From assembly GCA_002690445.1 (NCBI GenBank), contig NZER01000416.1, positions 1-9,739 on the forward strand: DNA of 9,739 bases, read 5' to 3'. Under the pieces are notes generated by a model, which was not told where the DNA came from, did not search any database, and was given only the letters and a program-made list of their open reading frames with translations. Below are positions 1 to 4,789 of the stretch, piece after piece. Made by a program: the position numbers and the translations under genes. The DNA comes from Candidatus Pacearchaeota archaeon (GTDB taxonomy: Archaea > Nanoarchaeota > Nanoarchaeia > Pacearchaeales > GW2011-AR1). Position 1 is the first letter of the stretch. Every line of letters begins with the position of its first letter.

Positions 1-1
1 A

Positions 2-583
2 CCAATAAATACCGTGGGTATTCGCGCAGCTGAGTCGCAATCGCGGTCAGCGTTGTTAGAGTGGGAAGAAGGACAGTCGTTTGGAAAAAAAAGCGGTCCT
101 ATTATTTGCTCGACCTGGCGACCGCTGATCACTGCCGTGGTCGCCGATGTGATCGAGCTTCATACCCGCGCTAATATCCCGCCGAACCCGCTGTACCTTC
201 GCGACGACTTGCCAGCTAGACGGGTGGGCTGTAACCCCTGCATCTTTGCGTCAAAGCGCGACCTGAAAGCCCTTGCAGCGAATTACCCCGAGCGGATTGA
301 TCAGATCCGACAACTTGAACAAGACATGGGAGAAGTTGCACAAGCCCGACGCGAAAAAGACGAAAAGTGGACCCCTGAAATGATGTCGGAAAAGGAATAT
401 CCCACGTTTTTTCGTGCAAAGCGAAAGGATGGTCAAAATTTTTGGCCAATCGATAAGGTAATTCAGTGGGCAAAAACCTCGCATGGAGGAAAACAATACG
501 AACTATTTCTGCCGCAGAGCGAAGAAGAACGGGGGTGCGCGATGTGGGGCTTGTGCGACATTGAAGAGGTGGAGAAACGATGA
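2..583 (+). CDS. PAPS reductase / DndC-like family protein, 5' partial
   Basis: Seen: the frame is open to the left edge, so the true start lies outside the window; the GTG at 14 falls inside conserved sequence and is unlikely to be the start. The visible 193 residues begin with a GIRAAES stretch, as in the phosphoadenosine-phosphosulfate reductase (adenine nucleotide alpha-hydrolase) superfamily. They continue with W-R-P-L-I, D-V, an IPPNPLY segment and RVGCNPCIF, the order typical of phage-encoded members. Cysteines at about residues 77 and 80 (GCxxC) and 179 and 185 near the C-terminus could hold a metal or Fe-S cluster (inference). Known: the family activates sulfate-type substrates or transfers sulfur, for example PAPS reductase and DndC of DNA phosphorothioation. 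Its stop overlaps the start of the Fe-S scaffold gene (ATGA), suggesting a joint sulfur-related role. The actual substrate cannot be read from sequence. Confidence 0.8.
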   Translation, partial: PINTVGIRAAESQSRSALLEWEEGQSFGKKSGPIICSTWRPLITAVVADVIELHTRANIPPNPLYLRDDLPARRVGCNPCIFASKRDLKALAANYPERIDQIRQLEQDMGEVAQARREKDEKWTPEMMSEKEYPTFFRAKRKDGQNFWPIDKVIQWAKTSHGGKQYELFLPQSEEERGCAMWGLCDIEEVEKR

Positions 584-1044
584 ATTTATATTCAAACCCG
601 TTAATCGAACACAGTCGGCGACCGCAAAATTTCCGCAAAATTGAAGACGCTTCATTGTCTCAAACCAAGTGCAACTCTCTGTGCGGCGACGAGGTGACAA
701 TTTTTGTCAAGCTAGCTACTTCACAGCACTGCGGAGCGTGGGAACTGACCTTTCTGTCAGACATATCATTCACCGGGCAATCGTGTTCTGTCGCAACCGC
801 TTGTGCTTCATTAATGACCGAGGCGCTTGTGGGGTTGAGTTGCGCTAGTGCTATCCGCAAAGCTGAACACCTAAAACAGGTGGTTCAAGGTCTGGCCACG
901 GACTCATCTCTCGGCACTAGGGGGTTGGAAGACTTCGCCCAAATTGCTGAAGGGCTTAAGGGGTTCCCAGGACGGTTAAGCTGCTCGCTTCTCGGGGTGG
1001 ATGCGTTTCTGGATTGCTTGGAGGGCGTTTCCAATGGTGGATGA
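580..1044 (+). CDS. SufU/IscU-like iron-sulfur cluster scaffold protein
   Basis: Seen: 154 residues matching the NifU N-terminal/SufU fold along the whole length. They open with LYSNPLIEHSRRPQNF, like the Y-x-x-x-I-x-D-H-x-x-x-P-x-N opening of the family. The three scaffold cysteines are present: C35 in CGD with Asp37, C69 in GQSCSVATA followed by a TEAL helix, and C135 in FPGRLSC. C69 and C135 are 66 residues apart, which fits SufU (insert present) rather than IscU, and the IscU histidine before the third cysteine is absent. Known: these proteins assemble Fe-S clusters or, for SufU, accept sulfur from a cysteine desulfurase via zinc. A GGAG lies 5 nt before the ATG, and the start overlaps the PAPS-reductase-like gene. 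No desulfurase is in the window, so host SufS/IscS would have to supply sulfur (inference). SufU-like rather than IscU-like is moderately sure. Confidence 0.82.
   Translation: MNLYSNPLIEHSRRPQNFRKIEDASLSQTKCNSLCGDEVTIFVKLATSQHCGAWELTFLSDISFTGQSCSVATACASLMTEALVGLSCASAIRKAEHLKQVVQGLATDSSLGTRGLEDFAQIAEGLKGFPGRLSCSLLGVDAFLDCLEGVSNGG
1020..1025 (+). promoter_or_regulatory. Ribosome binding site deciding the nuclease start
   Basis: GGAGGG lies 8 nt before the ATG at 1034, inside the end of the Fe-S scaffold gene. It favours 1034 over the in-frame ATG at 1001, which would overlap the upstream gene by 44 nt. Confidence 0.7.
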
Positions 1045-1522
1045 AAACGGTTTTTCTGAACGCGACAAAAGAATAATTGGACGGTATCGGCGATTTCACG
1101 AAAAGCATGACGCCAAACATGAAACCGCCGAGGTTCAATCAACCCCACCACGGATCAAGTTAAGCCAAAAGGACTACGGGGATAATCCGCTAGAGGCAAC
1201 TGAACAGAGAAAACTAGCAAACTATTTGGACCGTCTTGGGGTACTTTGGAACCACTGTCCGAATGAGCGCAAAGTCTCACCAATTCAGGGAGCACGGTTG
1301 AAAGCAGCTGGAGTCAAATCAGGGGTGCCCGATGTCAAAATCTATACCCCGTCGCCAGTCAATGGAGCCGGCACCGCTATTGAATTGAAACGAAAGAAGG
1401 GTGGTCGGGTTTCTGAAACGCAGCGCGCGTGGCTCGACCGCTTGAAGTCGTATGGGTGGAACACCTATGTTGCGCGCGGTGCGGATGACGCTATCGGCTA
1501 CCTACAGAAATTGGGGTTTTGA
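1034..1522 (+). CDS. VRR-NUC domain nuclease
   Basis: Seen: 162 residues. A charged N-terminal stretch of about 50 residues precedes a PD-(D/E)xK-type core: Glu57 in an E-x-x-x-x-x-x-Y-L helix, then WNHCPNERK, G-x-R-L-K-A-A-G-V-K-S-G-V-P-D with Asp100, the AIELKRKKG strand with Glu117 and Lys119, and Q130 followed by W-L-x-x-L. This is the standard motif series of small phage VRR-NUC proteins. Known: the VRR-NUC family acts on branched or other structured DNA; stand-alone phage versions are thought to serve in replication or recombination. The start at 1034 is supported by GGAGGG and an 11-nt overlap with the Fe-S scaffold gene. Co-transcription with the sulfur genes is likely, but no functional link is shown. 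Family assignment is confident; the exact DNA substrate is unknown. Confidence 0.88.
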   Translation: MVDENGFSERDKRIIGRYRRFHEKHDAKHETAEVQSTPPRIKLSQKDYGDNPLEATEQRKLANYLDRLGVLWNHCPNERKVSPIQGARLKAAGVKSGVPDVKIYTPSPVNGAGTAIELKRKKGGRVSETQRAWLDRLKSYGWNTYVARGADDAIGYLQKLGF

Positions 1523-1524
1523 GA

Positions 1525-1716
1525 ATGAAAAGGTTCGTTTCAATGGTGGGGGTGCTAATATTTTTTTTCACGGTGCTAGCAAATGGATGCGACGAAGACC
1601 CGATCGACCGTTGCGACGCTTATTGGGGAGCCGCTTATGTTAACCGAGGCCAAACGAAAGTGCTCCAACGGGCTGGTGCTGCTTCGCGGGTATCGCAGTG
1701 GATGAATGAAGGGTAA
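1525..1716 (+). CDS. Possible small lipoprotein or exported peptide
   Basis: Seen: 63 residues beginning MKRF, then a strongly hydrophobic segment (residues 5-19) and Cys22 after L-A-N-G, which looks like a signal peptide with an imperfect lipobox (Ala rather than Leu/Val at -3). The ATG follows the nuclease stop by 2 nt, with a GGGG 8 nt upstream as a weak ribosome binding site. The last third is antisense to the endolysin's C-terminal coding region (1635-1716), including the codon for its third zinc-ligand histidine. That part therefore may not be under selection as protein here. Small lipoproteins are common in phages (outer spanin, superinfection exclusion), but nothing here identifies a role. 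It may also be a chance open frame. Confidence 0.4.
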   Translation: MKRFVSMVGVLIFFFTVLANGCDEDPIDRCDAYWGAAYVNRGQTKVLQRAGAASRVSQWMNEG

Positions 1717-2054
1717 ATTCCGATCCCAAGTCCCCCGTATTCGCGTCCGATGTTCTCCAGCTCCACGAAAAGTCTTAGAATGTTGACCGGCGTTCTAAGC
1801 CCACGCCGAGCGAAGGTAATGTCAGCGGCTTTGTTATGCAGATGGTAGGAGCCGCTGGTGCTTCCAATGGACGGGGATGAATTATAGGAGGGGCAACGGT
1901 ACCCACTGTTGCATGTAAGTGGCACCCCGATTCGGGATCTGCACTTGTCTAAAACTTTCAACAAGTCCGGGTCCATTGAATCCCCTCCAAGTCCACAACA
2001 AGGACAGTTGAATTCCGAAGCCCTCCAGTATTGTCCGATCCAGTCGTTAGGCAC
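1635..2054 (-). CDS. M15 family peptidase, putative endolysin
   Basis: Seen: 139 residues with the Peptidase_M15_3 motif series. A cysteine-rich start (residues 15-23, FNCPCCGLG) is followed by S-G-Y-R-C-P with Arg53, then S-x-H at His71, A-D-I with Asp78, and FIHCDTR with His119. His71, Asp78 and His119 are the expected zinc ligands, and the seven-residue His-Asp spacing matches the family. Known: such enzymes cut D-Ala-containing or L-Ala-D-Glu peptide bonds in peptidoglycan and serve as phage endolysins. There is no signal peptide, so release would depend on a holin; the holin-like gene is about 550 nt upstream on the same strand. The start is GTG, with GAGG 6 nt upstream and an 8-nt overlap with the preceding small gene. 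It is the last gene of the minus-strand unit. Confidence 0.87.
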   Translation of the reverse strand: MPNDWIGQYWRASEFNCPCCGLGGDSMDPDLLKVLDKCRSRIGVPLTCNSGYRCPSYNSSPSIGSTSGSYHLHNKAADITFARRGLRTPVNILRLFVELENIGREYGGLGIGIYPSFIHCDTREAAPARWSTFVWPRLT

Positions 2055-2256
2055 TTAAATCCTCGCCGCAATCCAGGTCCGTCAATAGGCTCCTAAGGTC
2101 TTGCCGAAGGTCAAGCCGCTTTGAAAAAGCAACCCCGTCGTCACCGCGTACAGAAAATAGCTCCGCGAGCTTTTGAATGATGTTCTCGGCTTGCTTGTTT
2201 TCGCCGAGCAGTTCTAAACGCATCGCTTTAAGCTGTTTTAGGACAACCGGTCCCAT
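2047..2256 (-). CDS. Small helical protein, paralogue B
   Basis: Seen: 69 residues, predicted largely helical and charged, with no signal peptide or membrane segment. It aligns without gaps to the protein encoded just upstream: over 30 residues from E-L-F-S to L-T-D-L, 11 are identical and most others are conservative. The two are therefore probably products of a tandem duplication. The ATG has AAGGAG 5 nt upstream and overlaps the upstream gene's end by 19 nt; its own end overlaps the endolysin start. I do not recognise the family. Its place between holin-like and endolysin genes makes a lysis-related role possible, but that is context only. Confidence 0.72.
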   Translation of the reverse strand: MGPVVLKQLKAMRLELLGENKQAENIIQKLAELFSVRGDDGVAFSKRLDLRQDLRSLLTDLDCGEDLSA

Positions 2257-2435
2257 TGCTGCTCCTTGATCCCTAGATCAGTAAATAGTGTTTTAATCTC
2301 ATCCCTAATAACGCATCTCCGAAGTTCAGCGTCGGGTTGAATACTTGTAAGTGAGAATAATTCGACCAAAAGGGAAACAATTCTATCCGCTGGCTCTGAC
2401 TTATTTAGAAATTGGTCCAGGGATAAATTTACCAT
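2238..2435 (-). CDS. Small helical protein, paralogue A
   Basis: Seen: 65 residues from the ATG at 2435, rich in Leu, Asp and Glu, with an SLLVELFSL helix and a C-terminal LFTDLG segment shared with the next gene's product. A longer version from a TTG at 2465 is possible, but that codon lacks a ribosome binding site, whereas the ATG has AGGAG 10 nt upstream. The ATG also overlaps the TAA that ends the -1 reading frame of the upstream holin-like gene (ATGGTAA), a typical coupled arrangement. No known family recognised. The duplicated pair could form a hetero-oligomer or regulate lysis, but nothing in the sequence shows this. Confidence 0.72.
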   Translation of the reverse strand: MVNLSLDQFLNKSEPADRIVSLLVELFSLTSIQPDAELRRCVIRDEIKTLFTDLGIKEQQWDRLS

Positions 2436-2605
2436 GTCAATCGAACTCCTACGTTTGCTCGCCAATCTTGAACAGTGGCTTCAACTTCACCGAATAAAGA
2501 ACCATTTTCCCCAAGTGGGGTTTGCACCGATCCAACAAGTGCCAGCTGCTCCAATCCATTGTCCCAATTGAAGTCGTCAGCCACTGCCAAACCGATGCTC
2601 GCTAC
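2429..2605 (-). CDS. Candidate -1 frame extension of the holin-like gene
   Basis: Seen: in the -1 frame relative to the holin-like gene, translation stays open for 58 codons from the slippery site to TAA at 2429-2431. The peptide is protein-like, not shadow-like: an acidic/aromatic stretch (ADDFNWDNG), then three alternating hydrophobic/polar segments suggesting beta-strands, ending V-R-L-T-W. No ATG exists in this frame; the only usable starts are a TTG (2588-2590) and a GTG (2582-2584), both without a ribosome binding site. Within the holin-like gene this frame has no standard start codon back to its preceding stop. The terminal TAA overlaps the next gene's ATG. A fused product would be 143 residues. 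Alternatives are reinitiation at TTG, or a one-base homopolymer error in the assembly that split one gene. Confidence 0.55.
   Translation of the reverse strand, partial: VASIGLAVADDFNWDNGLEQLALVGSVQTPLGENGSLFGEVEATVQDWRANVGVRLTW
2446..2450 (-). promoter_or_regulatory. Ribosome binding site deciding the paralogue A start
   Basis: AGGAG on the minus strand lies 10 nt before the ATG at 2435. It supports that start over the upstream TTG at 2465, which has no comparable site. Confidence 0.6.
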
Positions 2606-2611
2606 TTTTTT
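2602..2611 (-). other. Candidate -1 ribosomal frameshift site (A AAA AAG, then TAG)
   Basis: On the minus strand the last two sense codons of the holin-like gene, AAA AAG, together with the preceding A form A AAA AAG in the correct zero-frame phase. The stop TAG follows directly. Known: A AAA AAG is among the most efficient bacterial -1 slippery heptamers (dnaX, IS elements). I see no convincing upstream Shine-Dalgarno stimulator and only weak potential stems downstream. Confidence 0.5.
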
Positions 2612-2859
2612 ACAGCTGTGCCCACTGGTTGGATTGCGTCTTGTATCCTCGCAGCTGCCACAATTGATCGCCCGAGCTCCTGCTTTCCTTTAGTCCAGGC
2701 TCTAGCACCAACATAGCCAAGTCCCGCGAGAATACTCCCCACGGTTCCCAATATCTGAAGGGTCACTTCGCTAGTGATAAGACCTGAACTTAAGACCCCT
2801 CCACAAACTATTGAGATCAAGGTTAGCCAAAATTCTGAAGTGTGTATTCCGTTTTTCAT
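2602..2859 (-). CDS. Holin-like small membrane protein
   Basis: Seen: 85 residues. Residues 9-27 (hydrophobic, EFWLTLISIVCGGVLSSGL region) and about 33-52 (ILGTVGSILAGLGYVGARAW region) form two likely transmembrane segments joined by a short loop, and a basic/amphipathic tail of about 30 residues follows. Size, two-helix layout and position between an anchored coiled-coil gene and an endolysin are those of a phage holin. The N-terminal TSEFWLTLI pattern is common in small two-helix phage holins. The ATG has AGGAG 6 nt upstream. Known: holins oligomerise in the inner membrane and time lysis by letting the endolysin out. The gene ends in a slippery heptamer followed by TAG, so a longer C-terminally extended form may also be made. 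Holin function is inferred, not proven by a diagnostic residue. Confidence 0.68.
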   Translation of the reverse strand: MKNGIHTSEFWLTLISIVCGGVLSSGLITSEVTLQILGTVGSILAGLGYVGARAWTKGKQELGRSIVAAARIQDAIQPVGTAVKK

Positions 2860-2868
2860 TTTTTTCTC

Positions 2869-3198
2869 CTACCGTACAATTTCTTTTGCTGCCTCCCGTA
2901 GAATCTCTTTTCTTGCCTCCTCCTTCGCTTCTACCCGAGCAAAGTGCAGTCGCATGTCCTCACGCCACTCGCACAGGTCACGGTGAAAAGTATGAAGCTT
3001 CGTCATAACGTCGTTGACCTCATCTGTTAGGCCGACGACCTTATTCTCAAGCAAGACAATCCGCGTGTAGATATCTCCTCCGTTGCGTGCGGCTTCTCTT
3101 TTCTCATGTCGCTTTTCGAGCATTCTGAGGAGGGTAATAATTACAGCGAAGGACACTGATCCAGCACCCCCGGTTGCTAGGATCTCGGAAATCTCCAT
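2869..3198 (-). CDS. Membrane-anchored coiled-coil protein, possibly lysis-related
   Basis: Seen: 109 residues. A short N-terminus is followed by one hydrophobic segment (about residues 10-27, with GAGSVSFAVIITLL), then a basic cluster (KRHEKREAAR). The rest is a long charged helix (about 43-109) with heptad-like spacing, typical of a coiled coil. The basic residues after the membrane segment would favour the helix staying in the cytoplasm, which argues against a standard inner spanin (periplasmic coiled coil), though the layout otherwise resembles one. It lies 3 nt after the desaturase-like gene and 9 nt before the holin-like gene, and GGTGGG about 7 nt upstream may serve as ribosome binding site. 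No family is recognised with certainty. Confidence 0.7.
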   Translation of the reverse strand: MEISEILATGGAGSVSFAVIITLLRMLEKRHEKREAARNGGDIYTRIVLLENKVVGLTDEVNDVMTKLHTFHRDLCEWREDMRLHFARVEAKEEARKEILREAAKEIVR

Positions 3199-3201
3199 CG
3201 C

Positions 3202-4089
3202 TTAACCCACCATCCAATTAAACACGAAGCAGCTGACAAAAAACGTCGTGGGAACAATAATTGACCCCAACGCGAAAAGTGCCGCCCGTATTGGTTCTTC
3301 TTCGCCTCTTGCTTCTAATTTCTCACGGCAGTGAATCGCCGTTTTCCAAAATGAGTCAAAAAGCGTGTCAGCAAACGGGCAATACAGGTCGTAGAATTTT
3401 GAAACTGTACCAAGTTGGTCCCGATTATGTCGGTGGTGCTCTTTGTGGGTTTCTTCATCCAAAAGCCCAGAAACGTCAAGCAACCGAAGACCCAAATACA
3501 GCGGCAAAGAAAAGTGTGCTCGCCGTTCATTTTTGGGAACGTGGTAATATTCGTGAACGGGTTCAATTGCCGAAAACCAAAACAGATACCAGATCCACAG
3601 CGGCAGCAATTTGACGCCAAAAAATAGGACCGGTAAAAACCAAACGGCAAAATAAGCGACGCGACAACCTTTGGCTTGCATCACGAAGTTTAAGCGGTGA
3701 ACGAGCCAGTTCTTATAAATCTCTTTTGGATGGGAATAGTGGTGCAAATAAGCGACCAGAACACCGGGTTCCCACTTTTCGGTAGGGGTTTCCAAATACA
3801 GCGCGTGGGTAGTCATGTGACCCCACCCGAAGATAAATTGACTTAGGAAATAGCCGACCACGAAAGCGAGCACGTTCGTATGGACGGGAAATGCCGTAAT
3901 TGAAAAACCCACCGCGCATAGGACCGCAGCTGAAAGAAGCGCGTAGGTATATTTATTAAAGATCCACTTGGAATAGAACCACGGCTCTCTTTTCTGCCAC
4001 CCTTGCATGTGTTCGATGATCTCGCGCGTGTGTGGGCCATCTGCCAAGCACAAACGCTTTGCATCGGCTCGCATCCCCGCGTCCATCAT
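3202..4089 (-). CDS. Histidine-box membrane lipid desaturase/hydroxylase-like protein
   Basis: Seen: 295 residues with hydrophobic segments at about 47-67, 72-90, 145-172 (possibly two) and 268-290. Four histidine clusters are present: H91-M-T-T-H95, H116-H117-x-x-H120-P, H179-E-Y-Y-H183 and H215-K-E-H218-H219-R-H221, followed by a C-P-F-A-D-x-L-F-D-x-F-W ending. Known: such clusters bind a di-iron centre in integral-membrane fatty acid desaturases and hydroxylases. The order, and the last box followed by a Cys and an L-D-x-F-W-like segment, most resembles the TMEM189/CarF (Kua, plasmanylethanolamine desaturase) group, but this is memory-based and unsure. It would act on host membrane lipids. 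The ATG overlaps the upstream stop (ATGA), so it is translated with the virion/lysis unit. No ferredoxin or cytochrome b5 partner is visible. Confident on enzyme type, not on substrate. Confidence 0.75.
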   Translation of the reverse strand: MMDAGMRADAKRLCLADGPHTREIIEHMQGWQKREPWFYSKWIFNKYTYALLSAAVLCAVGFSITAFPVHTNVLAFVVGYFLSQFIFGWGHMTTHALYLETPTEKWEPGVLVAYLHHYSHPKEIYKNWLVHRLNFVMQAKGCRVAYFAVWFLPVLFFGVKLLPLWIWYLFWFSAIEPVHEYYHVPKNERRAHFSLPLYLGLRLLDVSGLLDEETHKEHHRHNRDQLGTVSKFYDLYCPFADTLFDSFWKTAIHCREKLEARGEEEPIRAALFALGSIIVPTTFFVSCFVFNWMVG

Positions 4090-4778
4090 CGCCGCGTGAC
4101 ACGCCGCACCTTCGGTCCTGAGTCGGCGACCTCGGGTAGACGTTCAATAAAGCGGTGAATGTAAATCACGCGCGCTTTCAGACCGGTCCCGAACTTCTCT
4201 TGGTTTCGCAAAACCTCGGAAAGAGGGAAAATACCGCTCGGAATATAGCGGCAGCAAGCGTAGGCGAGCGTCGGAAAGTCGTCGCGTCCTTCAATTAGAA
4301 AGCCAGTGGTAGTGTTTCCGCCGTTCATCCCTGGCTTATCATTGCACCCGCCGTTCCCGTCTTCGGAAAACGCCCACGTTAAAATATCGTGGTCTCTTAA
4401 CAGCGGCAAAATGTCATCTCCAGGTTCGGGTGCGATCTGCTCCCAATTTCCACTGTCGACCATCTTTTTTGCGTAGTCGTCCGACGAGTCATTCCAAGGG
4501 TCAACATCTGGAAAAACCACCTTCTTCCCCACAAGAGCAAAAGCCGCGTGGTGGAAAATTAGCGGGTCCCGATTTCCATCGACGGGGGGTAGCCGTGAAG
4601 GAGGGCCACCGTCCGGTCCTGGATCCAACTCTGCGTCCGTTGGTTCGGGTGCAGGATCAATCCCTTCACACATCTTGCCGTCAACAATTGCGTGAAATTC
4701 TTTATACTTCCACGTATAATGCTGGTGCTTCTCCGAGCGTTCAAAGCGAATTGAATCGTGGTCGTCTTTGTCAAACAT
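4086..4778 (-). CDS. Unrecognised phage protein in the virion gene block
   Basis: Seen: 230 residues, no signal peptide or membrane segment. The N-terminal 40 residues are rich in His, Lys and aromatic residues. Next comes an acidic, proline- and glycine-rich linker (about 41-70), then a probably globular part containing several Trp and five Cys (one pair adjacent), and a strongly basic tail (K-V-R-R-V-T-R-R). The ATG has GAGGGG 5 nt upstream and begins 11 nt after the preceding gene's stop; the end overlaps the desaturase-like gene. The family is not recognised. It may be a virion accessory protein or a cytoplasmic factor working with the membrane enzyme encoded after it; both are guesses from position. 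Confidence 0.75.
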   Translation of the reverse strand: MFDKDDHDSIRFERSEKHQHYTWKYKEFHAIVDGKMCEGIDPAPEPTDAELDPGPDGGPPSRLPPVDGNRDPLIFHHAAFALVGKKVVFPDVDPWNDSSDDYAKKMVDSGNWEQIAPEPGDDILPLLRDHDILTWAFSEDGNGGCNDKPGMNGGNTTTGFLIEGRDDFPTLAYACCRYIPSGIFPLSEVLRNQEKFGTGLKARVIYIHRFIERLPEVADSGPKVRRVTRR

Positions 4779-4789
4779 CTATTCCCCTC

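Noticed and set aside
14..583. GTG at 14 as the start of the PAPS-reductase-like gene
   Set aside because: The frame is open to the window edge, and the conserved GIRAAES motif begins right after this codon, so it is internal to the domain.
1001..1033. Earlier ATG for the VRR-NUC gene
   Set aside because: It would overlap the Fe-S scaffold gene by 44 nt and has no good ribosome site; the ATG at 1034 has GGAGGG at 8 nt.
2..1522. A complete Dnd-type DNA phosphorothioation or restriction system
   Set aside because: Only a PAPS-reductase-like fragment and a scaffold are visible; no DndA, DndD, DndE or Ssp components in the window.
1561..1568. Run of eight T as a plus-strand terminator
   Set aside because: No stable GC-rich hairpin precedes it.
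2436..2465. TTG start extending paralogue A by 10 residues
   Set aside because: No ribosome binding site there; the ATG at 2435 has AGGAG and overlaps the preceding stop.
2509..2520. Short CCCC-loop-GGGG hairpin as a frameshift stimulator or terminator
   Set aside because: Only 4 bp and about 85 nt from the slippery site, too weak and too distant; no T run follows.
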